Of a DNA stretch of 64,000 nt, positions 51,127 through 59,854 are shown piece by piece (position 1 is the stretch's first letter; every line of letters starts with the position of its first letter). Origin of the DNA: Acidimicrobiia bacterium UBA5794. GTDB lineage: Bacteria > Actinomycetota > Acidimicrobiia > Spongiisociales > UBA5794. Location of the stretch: the NCBI GenBank assembly GCA_002418265.1, contig DIDS01000033.1, positions 106,966 to 170,965 on the forward strand, written 5' to 3'. A program made the position numbers and the translations under genes. The notes under the pieces were generated by a model. It was not told the origin of the DNA, searched no databases, and saw only the letters and a program-made list of their open reading frames with translations.

Positions 51127-52641
51127 CTAGCCGAACTCGACGCCTTGGGCGAGAGGGAGGTCGGTTGACCAGTTGACCGTCACGGTTTGACGGCGCATGT
51201 AAGCCTTCCAGGAATCTGAGCCAGCCTGACGACCTCCGCCGGTCTCCTTTTCGCCTCCGAAGGCTCCGCCAATCTCAGCGCCCGAGGTTCCGATGTTGAC
51301 GTTCGCGATGCCACAGTCTGATCCTTCAGGAGAAAGGAAGCGCTCCGATGTACGGATCGAATCGGTAAAGATCGCAGACGAAAGACCCTGCGGTACTCCG
51401 TTGTTGACCGCAAGGGCCTCTTCGAAGGACTCCACCTCGATGACGTACATCATCGGCCCGAACGTCTCTTGTTGGGCGATCGGTGCATCCTTGGGAAGCT
51501 TGACGAGCGTTGGCTCAAAGAAGAAGCCGGTTCGATCGGGTTCGTGTCCTCCCGCAAGGAGTTCGCCACCTTGTTCAAGCGCTATGGCGAGCGCTGCTTT
51601 CGTGTTGTTCACGGCGCTTTGGCTCACGAGTGGACCCACGAGCGTTCCCTCCTCAAGGGGATCACCCATAGGAATTTGGCCATAGGCGGCAATGAGTTTC
51701 TTGATGAGAAGGTCTGCAATGTCCTTGTGGACGATCAGCCTGCGTAGGGATGTGCATCGTTGACCTGCAGTTCCGGCCGCAGCGAACAGGGCGCCACGGA
51801 CCGCCAAATCGAGATCAGCATCGTCCATGACGATGATTGCGTTGTTCCCGCCAAGTTCGAGGAGGGATCGACCAAGACGCTTTGCGACCTGGGTCCCGAC
51901 CTGCTGGCCCATCCTCACTGAGCCCGTGGCAGCAATGAGTGGAAGCCTTGGATCGTCAACCATTGCTGCGCCGACCGGGTCCACGTCTCCAACGGTGAGA
52001 TTGAAAACGCCTTCGAAACCGCTCCCCTCCATCACTTCATGACAGATGTTCTGGATCGCCACCGCCGTAAGTGGTGTCACGGGCGAGGGCTTCCAGATCA
52101 TCGAATCACCGCATACAGCAGCGATGAACGCGTTCCACGACCACACCGCTGCGGGGAAGTTGAATGCCGAAATGATCCCGACAGGACCGAGTGGTAGCCA
52201 CTGCTCAAACATGCGGTGCCGTGGACGCTCGGATGCAATGGTGAGTCCATATAGCTGACGGGACAATCCAACGGCAAAGTCGGCGATGTCGATCATCTCT
52301 TGGACCTCGCCCTCGCCTTCTGCCCTGATCTTTCCGACTTCCATTGACACGAGGGCACCGAGGGGTTCCTTGTACTTGCGGAGAGCATTTCCGATCTGTC
52401 GGACATAGTCACCGCGCTGAGGTGCAGGGACCATCCGCCACCTCTCGAACGCCTCGACGGACGCCTGAACCGCGGCCTCGTAGTCATCGGCGTCTGCCAT
52501 GCGAACGGTACCGATGGGTCGTTCCGTTGTCGGATCGATGGAATCAATGCTCGGGCCAGTGCCTCTGCGCCATCCACCGGCGTATGCACCGGACGAGACG
52601 GGTTCAATGCCGAGTGCAGCGAGTACGGATTCGCGGTTCAT
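51127..52641 (-). CDS. Aldehyde dehydrogenase, ALDH7 family (piperideine-6-carboxylate dehydrogenase type)
   Basis: This NAD-dependent dehydrogenase probably oxidises alpha-aminoadipate semialdehyde in lysine breakdown. The 504 aa protein has the ALDH7 features: AFNFPAAVWSWNAFIAAVCGDSMIWKPSP, the general base in LLELGGNNAIIVMDDADLDLA, the catalytic Cys in AAAGTAGQRCTSLRRLIVH, and NIGTSGAEIGGAFGGEKETGGGRQAGSDSWKAYMRR. AGGAG lies before the ATG at 52641; an upstream start would add 33 unlikely residues. It is followed upstream on the same strand by RidA. No other lysine catabolism gene is seen here. Confidence 0.9.
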   Translation of the reverse strand: MNRESVLAALGIEPVSSGAYAGGWRRGTGPSIDSIDPTTERPIGTVRMADADDYEAAVQASVEAFERWRMVPAPQRGDYVRQIGNALRKYKEPLGALVSMEVGKIRAEGEGEVQEMIDIADFAVGLSRQLYGLTIASERPRHRMFEQWLPLGPVGIISAFNFPAAVWSWNAFIAAVCGDSMIWKPSPVTPLTAVAIQNICHEVMEGSGFEGVFNLTVGDVDPVGAAMVDDPRLPLIAATGSVRMGQQVGTQVAKRLGRSLLELGGNNAIIVMDDADLDLAVRGALFAAAGTAGQRCTSLRRLIVHKDIADLLIKKLIAAYGQIPMGDPLEEGTLVGPLVSQSAVNNTKAALAIALEQGGELLAGGHEPDRTGFFFEPTLVKLPKDAPIAQQETFGPMMYVIEVESFEEALAVNNGVPQGLSSAIFTDSIRTSERFLSPEGSDCGIANVNIGTSGAEIGGAFGGEKETGGGRQAGSDSWKAYMRRQTVTVNWSTDLPLAQGVEFG

Positions 52642-52749
52642 GAGAACTCCTCTTGCTCGGGCTTGGCTGGTGACACAGCCTGTGGTCCAGAGGGTAGAGC
52701 AGAGGGAGTTGAGAGGTGGCGCCGCTCCGTCAAACGGCAACCCTTCGCT

Positions 52750-53130
52750 CTAACGAGCGGCGATGCACTCGATTTCGACCTGGAAACCACCGGGGAGTGC
52801 GCCCACCTGGAACGTTGAGCGGGCTGGCTTTGCCTCACCGACATATTGACCGTAAACCTCGTTGACTGCGGCGAAATCAGCGATGTCCGCGAGAAGGATC
52901 GTCGTCTTGACGATGTCGTCGTATCCAAGCCCGACATCTCCGAGAATCGCGCCGATGTTCTTCATCACCTGATGAGTTTGATCCGTGACGGCGCCGGTGA
53001 TTGCCTCTCCGGTTTCAGGAATGAGGGCGACCATTCCCGAACAGAACACAAAGCCGTTTGCTTCGGTTGCCATGCTGTATGGACCCATGGCAGAAGGTCC
53101 GTGAGGAGTGGCGAGTATTTCCTTGGGCAT
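52750..53130 (-). CDS. ridA: RidA family reactive-intermediate deaminase
   Basis: The 126 aa protein hydrolyses reactive enamines and imines formed by PLP enzymes and oxidases. The family shape is clear (HGPSAMGPYSMATEANGFVFCSGMVALIPETGE and VNEVYGQYVGEAKPARSTFQVGALPGGFQVEIECIA), and the active-site Arg (ARSTFQV) and the terminal Glu are present. GGGAGG precedes the ATG. It is transcribed towards the ALDH7 gene, 108 bases away, where it could remove cyclic imine intermediates such as piperideine carboxylate. Confidence 0.92.
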   Translation of the reverse strand: MPKEILATPHGPSAMGPYSMATEANGFVFCSGMVALIPETGEAITGAVTDQTHQVMKNIGAILGDVGLGYDDIVKTTILLADIADFAAVNEVYGQYVGEAKPARSTFQVGALPGGFQVEIECIAAR

Positions 53131-53138
53131 GGTGCCTC

Positions 53139-53221
53139 CCGATGACCGACTACCGATGACCGACTACCGATGACCGAAGACGATGCGTTGATCGATTACT
53201 GATTACTGATTACTGATTACA
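53139..53221. repeat. Heptamer repeats (CCGATGA/CCGACTA and GATTACT)
   Basis: A 14-mer made of CCGATGA and CCGACTA occurs twice, then CCGATGA once more. Sixteen bases later GATTACT is repeated almost four times (53194-53220). It lies in the gap before ridA. Confidence 0.8.
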
Positions 53222-53300
53222 GCAGACCACGTAGGGCAATGAGAGCGAGCGCAGCAAAGCGAATAGTTCTCTGTGCTCAGTCAGTGAGCGAAGCGACCGG

Positions 53301-53690
53301 TCAGGAAAAGGATTTGCCGCATCCGCAGCCGCCGGCGGCATTGGGATTCTCAATCGCAAACCCTGCGCCATCGAGGCCATTGTCCTTGAAGTCAATCGTG
53401 GCCCCGTCGACCATGCCGATGCTCAATGCATCAACCACAACGGACACGCCATCTACGGTGCTGACGAAGTCGGTCTCGTCGATGACGGAATCAAAGAACA
53501 TGTCGTATGCATAGCCTGAACAACCAGCGCGCTTGACACCGAGGCGGAGTGCGGCGGCCTCGCCACCATCAGCATCGATGAGTTCTTTGACCTTCGCTGC
53601 CGCATTCGCTGTGAGCGTGACACTCGGTGCGGATGGGCCGCCTGCTGAGAATTGGACATCTTCGGTTGTCTGGGGTTCCTGGACCGTCAC
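53301..53690 (-). CDS. IscA/ErpA-type Fe-S cluster assembly protein
   Basis: The 129 aa A-type carrier passes Fe-S clusters to target proteins. After a 25-residue disordered N-terminus come VTLTANAAAKVKELI, the first ligand Cys in GVKRAGCSGYAYDM, and the C-terminal NPNAAGGCGCGKSF with the second Cys pair. GGAGG lies upstream of the GTG start. The Mrp-type Fe-S carrier gene is divergent on the other side of a 180-base gap, so the two probably serve the same assembly process. Confidence 0.93.
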   Translation of the reverse strand: MTVQEPQTTEDVQFSAGGPSAPSVTLTANAAAKVKELIDADGGEAAALRLGVKRAGCSGYAYDMFFDSVIDETDFVSTVDGVSVVVDALSIGMVDGATIDFKDNGLDGAGFAIENPNAAGGCGCGKSFS

Positions 53691-53859
53691 GGCGCCTCCA
53701 CGAATGGTTGTGTTTGAATAATTGGGCTCGGATCCCGATGTTACCGGTCAGGAGCGACATCATCGACGAATTCTCAATCTGATCCCGTACCTGGGCTGAA
53801 CAGGACAAACATGTCCAATGGAGCCCAGGGTACGCGGGATCGGATGTGCTCGGAGTCAG

Positions 53860-53865
53860 TAGCCT
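53860..53865 (+). promoter_or_regulatory. Candidate leaderless -10 box (TAGCCT)
   Basis: It lies seven bases before the mrp ATG at 53873. Confidence 0.5.
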
Positions 53866-53872
53866 CACGGGT

Positions 53873-55027
53873 ATGAGTTTCGAAGCTGTGAATTTGGAAA
53901 GCAGCGTCAGAGCGACGCTCGCCAACGTGATCGATCCCGAACTCGGGACCGACATTGTGGACCTCGGGATGGTTGGCGATGTCTCGGTGGTCGACGGGCA
54001 CGCGGTTGTCGGATTGGCACTCACGATCGCGTCGTGTCCGATGCGGGGGCAGATCGAGGGGGACATCAAACGACGGGTCGAGGCGATTCCGGGAATCGTC
54101 AGCGTCGAAACCGTAACCACCGTGATGTCCCAAGAACAGCGGTCAACACTCATGGAACGGGCGCGGCAGCGCGCTCGCGAGACCGCTGCACCCACCGCCG
54201 TGAATCCATCGACTCGCGTCGTCGCGATCAGTTCGGGCAAGGGCGGCGTCGGCAAGTCTTCACTCAGCGTAAACCTCGCCCTTGCGATCGCAGCCCAAGG
54301 CCATTCCGTCGGATTGCTCGATGCAGACATCTGGGGATTCTCGACGCCCCGGATGCTTGGAACCACAAGTACGCGACTGGTGGCAAACGAGGAACGGAAA
54401 ATCGAGCCGACGATCACCAACGGGATCCACCTTGTCTCCACAGGACTTCTTCTCGACGATGAAGCGACAGCGCTCATGTGGCGCGGACTCATGTTGTCAA
54501 AGGCACTTGAGCAGTTCCTCAACGACGTTGCATGGCCAGCAGACCTGGGATACCTCATTGTTGACATGCCCCCGGGAACCGGTGATGTGCAGATGGCTCT
54601 TTCGCGGATGCTCCCCCAGGCCGAGATGGTGGTTGTGACAACCCCCCAACTCGCTGCTCAGCGGGTTGCGGCTCGCGTTGCGGACATGGCGCGCCGCTCA
54701 CACATGCCCATCGTTGGTGTCATCGAGAACATGGCAGGGTTCACGACAGACACCGGTGAGCACTACCCCATCTTCGGTTCGGGAGGTGGTGAAGCCCTCG
54801 CCGAAGAACTTTCCGTGCCGCTGCTTGCGTCGGTCCCGATCGATCCGTCCATGAGCGAAGGCAGCGACGCTGGCGAACCCATCGTGGTCCACCGGCCAGA
54901 AACTGCCGCCGCGATTGCCATTACGGAAGCCGCAGCCAGGATCACCGAGATCCTCCCCCCACTCGCCCTCGACAACTGCATCGGGCGACTGTCGTCACTC
55001 GCCGCGCTCATTCCCGACAGGGGATGA
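53873..55027 (+). CDS. mrp: Mrp/ApbC/NBP35-type Fe-S carrier ATPase
   Basis: The 384 aa protein has an N-terminal MIP18-like domain (ATLANVIDPELGTDIVDLGMV, with TIASCPMRGQIEGD) and a C-terminal P-loop ATPase: the deviant Walker A ISSGKGGVGKSSLSVNLALA near residue 117, LLDADIWGFSTPRM, and the VDMPPGTGDVQ Walker B region. The usual C-terminal CxxC cluster motif is not visible; nearby Cys residues are sparse, which is notable. The ATG at 53873 is chosen over a GTG at 53846 because of the TAGCCT box. Confidence 0.92.
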   Translation: MSFEAVNLESSVRATLANVIDPELGTDIVDLGMVGDVSVVDGHAVVGLALTIASCPMRGQIEGDIKRRVEAIPGIVSVETVTTVMSQEQRSTLMERARQRARETAAPTAVNPSTRVVAISSGKGGVGKSSLSVNLALAIAAQGHSVGLLDADIWGFSTPRMLGTTSTRLVANEERKIEPTITNGIHLVSTGLLLDDEATALMWRGLMLSKALEQFLNDVAWPADLGYLIVDMPPGTGDVQMALSRMLPQAEMVVVTTPQLAAQRVAARVADMARRSHMPIVGVIENMAGFTTDTGEHYPIFGSGGGEALAEELSVPLLASVPIDPSMSEGSDAGEPIVVHRPETAAAIAITEAAARITEILPPLALDNCIGRLSSLAALIPDRG

Positions 55028-55042
55028 CCAGAAGTCAGACGT

Positions 55043-55216
55043 CAGATATCCGATGACCGATGACCGATGACCGACCTGAGAAGTCAGAAGTCAGAAGTCA
55101 GATAGCCGATGACCGACGACCGATGACCGATGACCGATGACCGATGACCGATGACCGATGACCGATGACCGATGACCGATGACCGAAGTTTGGAGTGAAG
55201 TTTGGAGTCAAGAGTT
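55043..55216. repeat. Long CCGATGA heptamer array with AGAAGTC and TTTGGAG units
   Basis: The main block (55106-55182) contains eleven tandem seven-base units, ten CCGATGA and one CCGACGA. Before it lie three more CCGATGA and three AGAAGTC units, and after it two TTTGGAG words. It fills the convergent gap between the Mrp and M23 peptidase genes. It is the longest array of this kind in the window. Confidence 0.9.
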
Positions 55217-55263
55217 AGTTGCTGAACTCCAAGGAACCCGCTTCGGATTCCAGGAGTCAGACG

Positions 55264-56469
55264 CTAACCGCAGAGTTCCTTTACGAGCGGGTACGGGTTG
55301 ATCCAGTCCGAACCCGGTGGCGCGTATTGGAAGTGCAGATGGGGCAGGTAATCCGGTGCGTTGCCCGAACTTCCGTTGAAGCCGATCGTGTCACCGACGT
55401 TGACTACAAGTCCACCCTTGACACCGCTTGCGAGAGACTCGAGGTGGGCGTAGTAATACTTCGCCCCCGAATTGCCCGTCAGATAGATCGAGATACCACC
55501 AAGCGAGCTGTTTGACGTCCGCTCGATCGTGCCGGACTCAATCGCTGCCAGTGGCGCGTTGCGTACGGCCATCATGTCGACACCCTTGTGCGACCGACCA
55601 CCCGAACGCCCCGCGCCCCACGTATCCGAGAATGTCGTCGCCGCGTTCACGGGACAGGTCTTACCGGATGTGACGATCGGTGGCGGCACATTGGGGATCG
55701 TCGTGGTCGTCGTTGTGCCGCTCGTCGTTGTCGGAGAGGGTGGAGGGGGTGTGGTTGTCGTGGTTGTGGCGGTCGTGGCCGTCTTGACGGCAATCGTGGT
55801 CGATGTCGCAGCTGCCGCCGCGGCGGCCGCGGCACGTTCTTCGGCTTCGCGCTTGAGTCGTGCTTCCTCCGCTATCCGCTTCTTCTCCTCCTGGACGCTG
55901 TAGGCGATGGCGATCGCGTTGTAGGCCGTATCTGCATCCTCAAGGGTCTTGAGGATGTCATCTCGCAGAGCGGTGATCTCGGCAACAAGCGCCACCTGAG
56001 CGGTGAGCGATTCATCAAGAATCTGCTGCTGTTCCTTGTGCACCGCTTCAGCTGCCTCAAGCCCACGGAGCACCGAAAGGTCACGCTCTCCGAGGAGTTG
56101 GTAGTACTCGCTCTGCACCGGAAGATCCTCGAAGGTTTCGGCGGCGAAGATGCGCTCCGTGCCATTCGGGCCGCCGGACATGTATCGGCTACGAACGAGT
56201 TCGAGAACTTCGACCCGCCTGTCGGCAATATCGAGTTCAAGGGCAGCAACCGACCTTGCGAGATCCGCGATGTGTTCACGAGCAATTTCCTCGTCAGCTA
56301 CGGCGATCTCGAATCGGGCGGTCGTTTCAGAAAGGGAATTCGCTGCGGCCGTACGCTCAGCAAGCGCTCGATCAACGTCCGCTTGCGTCAATTCGGAAGA
56401 TGTCTGCGCATACGCGGGTGCGGCGATGGCGAGCACAAGTGCCGCAGCGACGACGATTGGGTTTCGCAT
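55264..56469 (-). CDS. Secreted M23 peptidase with coiled coil
   Basis: The 401 aa protein has a signal peptide (MRNPIVVAAALVLAIAAPAYAQ), a long coiled coil (about residues 30-230), a Thr/Pro-rich linker (about 240-275), and an M23 LytM domain. The domain shows GGRSHKGVDMMA (His and Asp ligands), KYYYAHLESLASG and PHLHFQYAP, so the zinc site is complete. It could cut peptidoglycan or, as EnvC does, regulate other hydrolases through its coiled coil. AGGGGAAA lies before the ATG, eight bases after the MBL gene. Confidence 0.92.
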   Translation of the reverse strand: MRNPIVVAAALVLAIAAPAYAQTSSELTQADVDRALAERTAAANSLSETTARFEIAVADEEIAREHIADLARSVAALELDIADRRVEVLELVRSRYMSGGPNGTERIFAAETFEDLPVQSEYYQLLGERDLSVLRGLEAAEAVHKEQQQILDESLTAQVALVAEITALRDDILKTLEDADTAYNAIAIAYSVQEEKKRIAEEARLKREAEERAAAAAAAAATSTTIAVKTATTATTTTTTPPPPSPTTTSGTTTTTTIPNVPPPIVTSGKTCPVNAATTFSDTWGAGRSGGRSHKGVDMMAVRNAPLAAIESGTIERTSNSSLGGISIYLTGNSGAKYYYAHLESLASGVKGGLVVNVGDTIGFNGSSGNAPDYLPHLHFQYAPPGSDWINPYPLVKELCG

Positions 56470-56477
56470 TGTTTCCC

Positions 56478-57257
56478 CTATCGAGCGCGAACTTCTGTCC
56501 GTTCCTCCGCCGTGCCCACTTCAAACCATACAGCCGAATCATCGAAAAGCTTCTTCAACTGGACTGCGACCTGCTGCACGGCCGCTTCCCGGAGCCCAAC
56601 CGGAATACCTTCGTACACAACGTCAACGATCCCACCAATCGTTCCTGCACCCCCCCGAACGGCGGCAAGAACCTGTTGTTCTCGCTCCATTCGATGTTCG
56701 ATGTATTCATTGATGGCGGCTCCAGCATCGTCGATGGCGTCGCCGTGGCCCGGCTCAAGACGAGCCACCCCAAGGTCGCGTACGAGATACAGGCTGTCGA
56801 GATACGCAGCGGCATCCTCGATCACGACGGTCGAGCCACCCATGATGTGATCACCAGTGAGGAGCACATCCCCGACACGGAAACAGAGATGATCAGATGT
56901 ATGACCCGGCGTATGGATCGCTGTGATGGCCTCCGACCCGAATCCCACCTCGTCACCGTCATCGAGCCTGATGTCGGGTGAGAACGAAGGACCATCCTGA
57001 TATCCGTACACCGGCACTTCGAGTGTCACCGCCAGAGGGTTGGCCATTGGCGCGTGATCGGGATGGGTGTGTGTGGCTACAACCCCGACAGGGATGAGTC
57101 CTTCAAGCGCGGCAACAATCTCAAGCTTGTGACTTGCAATGACCGGTCCCGGATCGATGACAAGCGCCTCACCTCCTGATGACACGATGTAGGTATTCGT
57201 TCCCGGCCCCGTGTAAAGGCCCGGGTTCGGTGCGAGGATTCGTGCAATGGTCGCCAC
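56478..57257 (-). CDS. Metallo-beta-lactamase fold hydrolase (LACTB2-like)
   Basis: The 259 aa protein has the binuclear zinc site THTHPDHAP near residue 62, a further His in HTPGHTSDHLCF, Asp/His in LLTGDHIMGG, and GHGD near residue 170. A C-terminal winged-helix-like segment (MEREQQVLAAVRGGAGTIGGIVDVVYEGIP) is typical for LACTB2 proteins, which include RNA nucleases. A role in RNA turnover is possible. The GTG start lies three bases after the stop of the Nudix gene upstream. Confidence 0.88.
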   Translation of the reverse strand: MATIARILAPNPGLYTGPGTNTYIVSSGGEALVIDPGPVIASHKLEIVAALEGLIPVGVVATHTHPDHAPMANPLAVTLEVPVYGYQDGPSFSPDIRLDDGDEVGFGSEAITAIHTPGHTSDHLCFRVGDVLLTGDHIMGGSTVVIEDAAAYLDSLYLVRDLGVARLEPGHGDAIDDAGAAINEYIEHRMEREQQVLAAVRGGAGTIGGIVDVVYEGIPVGLREAAVQQVAVQLKKLFDDSAVWFEVGTAEERTEVRAR

Positions 57258-57260
57258 GAT

Positions 57261-58025
57261 CTACGATCCGTGTCGGAACTCTGCGGGCACAACGCCTTTG
57301 CGTTCAAGGACGGCAGTCATGCGCTGGAGGATTGTTGGGTCTGTCTGTGCAGCTTCTGCTGCATCCCATTCCGGTTCGTCAGGCGTGATGAGTCGTACGT
57401 CAGATTCCGACACCAACAGTCGAGGCTGAACCGGTTCCACCTTCTCGATAGATCGCAGGCGAGACGTGAGTCTCTCAACGGACGTCTCATCGGACAGCAG
57501 ATCCAACGTCTGTCGGGTGGGGTAAGCGAGATCCCAATCACCTCTGCGTTCCCTGTCGATTACTTCCGAAGCAGGGACCCATGCAAGATCGATCAACTCA
57601 TCTCCGTCAATGGCACCCTCCGTGTCCGAATCAACGTGAGCGAGAAAGAACCGCGTGTCGAAACCGATGGGAAACACCGCAGGTGTGATCCAATTGGCGA
57701 AGTAGATCAGCCGGGCGGGGTCAAGCATCACTCCGGACGCAATCACATCGCCAAACGCGTCCTCTGTGACCCCATGCTCCTGGATGCCATCGCTCGTCAG
57801 CCAGATTCCTGTCTCTTCAATCATCTCTCGCAGGGCTGCGACTCGCCAGACATCCACCGGTGGAGGACCAAAGGCGGGAGGGGGATTGGCATCCGAATCA
57901 TCGAGTGCACCACCGGGAAACACCCACATACCCGGCATGAACCGTGCATCGAGCGTCCGACGCACCATCAATACCTCAAGCCGTGCGGTTTCCCTGACAA
58001 CGCAAACAGTCGATGCTCGCCTCAC
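57261..58025 (-). CDS. Nudix hydrolase
   Basis: The 254 aa protein has a split Nudix box: the Gly-rich start FPGGALDDSDA, then VAALREMIEETGIWL with the catalytic REMIEE core. The insert between the two parts (FGPPPVDVW) and a C-terminal extension resemble the NUDT19-like CoA/acyl-CoA hydrolase group, but the substrate is not certain. The start is taken as the GTG at 58025 that overlaps the fxsA stop (GTGA); a longer form from 58067 is possible. It is in one operon with fxsA, the MBL gene and the M23 gene. Confidence 0.85.
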   Translation of the reverse strand: MRRASTVCVVRETARLEVLMVRRTLDARFMPGMWVFPGGALDDSDANPPPAFGPPPVDVWRVAALREMIEETGIWLTSDGIQEHGVTEDAFGDVIASGVMLDPARLIYFANWITPAVFPIGFDTRFFLAHVDSDTEGAIDGDELIDLAWVPASEVIDRERRGDWDLAYPTRQTLDLLSDETSVERLTSRLRSIEKVEPVQPRLLVSESDVRLITPDEPEWDAAEAAQTDPTILQRMTAVLERKGVVPAEFRHGS

Positions 58026-58402
58026 GAGATCACGACCCATCGAGAATTCATCCGCCGGACGAACCACCCGCGCAGTCCCTCACGCGCCGCGGGTACCAGC
58101 AGGGTGAACCCAATGGTGTCTGTGAGGAAACCCGGCGTCAGCAGCAAGGCACCTGCGACCAGAATCAGCGCCCCATGGACGAGCGTCACAGACGGGGATT
58201 GTCCCTCGGCGATCTCGCGCTGGAGCTGTATCCAGGTACCACGACCCTGACGGGAAACCAGCATCGATCCGACAACCGCGGTGAACACGATGAGTCCAAT
58301 CGTCGGCCAAACACCGATCCATCCACCGACGACCACAAACAAGACGATCTCGATGATCGGGACCACCAAGAAGACAAGAAAGAGCCATGTACGCATTCGC
58401 AT
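58022..58402 (-). CDS. fxsA: FxsA family membrane protein
   Basis: The 126 aa protein has three to four hydrophobic helices with the FxsA pattern (FLVVPIIEIVLFVVVGGWIGVWPTIGLIVFTAVVGSMLVSRQG, then HGALILVAGALLLTPGFLTDTIGFTLLVP). E. coli FxsA, when overproduced, blocks exclusion of phage T7 by F plasmids; its normal role is unknown. The ATG at 58402 follows a TAGCCT box by seven bases. The gene heads a minus-strand operon and is divergent from selA. Confidence 0.9.
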   Translation of the reverse strand: MRMRTWLFLVFLVVPIIEIVLFVVVGGWIGVWPTIGLIVFTAVVGSMLVSRQGRGTWIQLQREIAEGQSPSVTLVHGALILVAGALLLTPGFLTDTIGFTLLVPAAREGLRGWFVRRMNSRWVVIS

Positions 58403-58409
58403 GCCCCCA

Positions 58410-58415
58410 AGGCTA
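58410..58415 (-). promoter_or_regulatory. Candidate leaderless -10 box (TAGCCT)
   Basis: It lies seven bases before the fxsA ATG at 58402. Confidence 0.5.
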
Positions 58416-58481
58416 GGCATGAGATCCAGACATGGGTTGTGGCGCGCCATCATCGCCGCACCCTGTGATGCATGCCAGCTC

Positions 58482-58487
58482 TACGCT
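58482..58487 (+). promoter_or_regulatory. Candidate leaderless -10 box (TACGCT)
   Basis: It lies seven bases before the selA ATG at 58495. Confidence 0.5.
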
Positions 58488-58494
58488 TTGGGCC

Positions 58495-59853
58495 ATGGAA
58501 CTGCGAGATCTTCCCGCCGTTGATCAGCTGGCTCGACAGGCAAGTGAACAAACGAGCCTTCCAGAGGCACTGGTGCTTGGCATCGCAAGGCGCTGTATCG
58601 ACGACGCTCGAGCTTCCATTGAAAATGGCATCGAACCTGCTGATCCGGCCGACACGTTGGCACGGGCCATTGCCGACATTGAGGCTTCCCGGCCGAGGAT
58701 CGTCATCAACGCCACCGGCGTGCTGCTGCACACGAATCTCGGGCGAGCGCCACTTCTCGACGAGACGGCGAGGGAGGCATCGTCCATCGCTGCTTCCGCA
58801 AGCAATGTCGAGATCGATGTCCGCACGGGGCGCCGATCGAAGCGACATGACTATCTCCGCAGCATCCTCCCGGTGGTCACGGGGGCCGAGGCCGGGTTCG
58901 CTGTCAACAACAACGCTGGTGCCCTCCTGCTTGCTCTTGCTTCGGTCGCTGGAGGGGGCGGCAAGGTCGCTGTGTCTCGCGGTGAGCTCATAGAGATCGG
59001 TGGTTCGTTCCGGTTGCCGTCGTTGATGGAAGCTTCGGGGGCTGCCCTTGTCGAGGTCGGCACAACCAACCGAACACGCCTCGCCGACTACGAGGCTGTC
59101 GCGGGCGATGTCGACGCGATTCTGAAGGTGCACCCGTCGAACTACCGGATCGATGGCTTTGCAGAGGAAGCAACGTACGGAGAACTTGCCACACTCGCTT
59201 CATCAATCGGAATCCCGTTCATTGCCGATGTCGGAAGTGGCCTCCTTGATGTGTCCGCTCCCTGGTTGGGTGACGCGGATCGTCGGTGGCTCGCATCTGA
59301 GCCTGGCGTACGCCAGACCGTCGAACAGGGTGCAAGCATGGTCCTGTTCAGCGGTGACAAACTCCTTGGTGGTCCACAGGCTGGAGTCATGGTCGGAACC
59401 GCCGATGCCATCGGACGAGCGATGGATCATCCGGTCGCACGGGCCGTTCGGCTCGACGGTTCCTCGATCGCGGCCCTCGCGGCAACATTCGATCTGTATG
59501 CAGAGTCCAGGGTGCTTGAGATTCCGTTCTGGCGAATGGCTTCAGCATCCATTACCGAGATACGAGACCGAGCCACGGCGGTCATTGCTGTGGTCTCCAA
59601 GGGAACAAGAGATCAGGTGTCGGTCATCGATGGTGAGTCGCTCCCCGGCGCTGGGTCCGTTCCCGGGGAATCGATTCCTACCGCGGTGATACGGCTGGAG
59701 GGTCCGACGGACGACATCTGGGCGAGCCTCGCCCGATCGGAACTGCCCGTGATTGCGAGCCGCAGGGACGGAGCGGTGTTCATCGATCTTCGCTCGGTTG
59801 ATCCGAGAGACGACAAGGTGGTTGCAGCAGCCATTGCTGCAGCGGTGAGCTGA
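58495..59853 (+). CDS. selA: L-seryl-tRNA(Sec) selenium transferase
   Basis: This PLP enzyme converts seryl-tRNA(Sec) to selenocysteinyl-tRNA with selenophosphate. The 452 aa protein contains the SelA features INATGVLLHTNLGRAPL, AVNNNAGALLLAL, SRGELIEIGGSFRLPSLME, VHPSNYRIDGF and the PLP Lys in LFSGDKLLGGPQAGV (near residue 286). The start at 58495 follows a TACGCT box; an earlier in-frame start at 58432 overlaps the divergent fxsA region. It is followed one base later by selB. selD and the tRNA-Sec gene were not seen in this window. Confidence 0.95.
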   Translation: MELRDLPAVDQLARQASEQTSLPEALVLGIARRCIDDARASIENGIEPADPADTLARAIADIEASRPRIVINATGVLLHTNLGRAPLLDETAREASSIAASASNVEIDVRTGRRSKRHDYLRSILPVVTGAEAGFAVNNNAGALLLALASVAGGGGKVAVSRGELIEIGGSFRLPSLMEASGAALVEVGTTNRTRLADYEAVAGDVDAILKVHPSNYRIDGFAEEATYGELATLASSIGIPFIADVGSGLLDVSAPWLGDADRRWLASEPGVRQTVEQGASMVLFSGDKLLGGPQAGVMVGTADAIGRAMDHPVARAVRLDGSSIAALAATFDLYAESRVLEIPFWRMASASITEIRDRATAVIAVVSKGTRDQVSVIDGESLPGAGSVPGESIPTAVIRLEGPTDDIWASLARSELPVIASRRDGAVFIDLRSVDPRDDKVVAAAIAAAVS

Positions 59854-59854
59854 C

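Noticed and set aside
55106..55182. Possible CRISPR array
   Set aside because: The units are only seven bases with no spacers and no cas genes nearby. It is a simple tandem repeat.
55588..56850. Plus-strand open frame of 420 codons opposite the M23 peptidase and MBL genes
   Set aside because: It runs antisense across two well-supported genes and is full of Arg, Cys and Gly without any motif.
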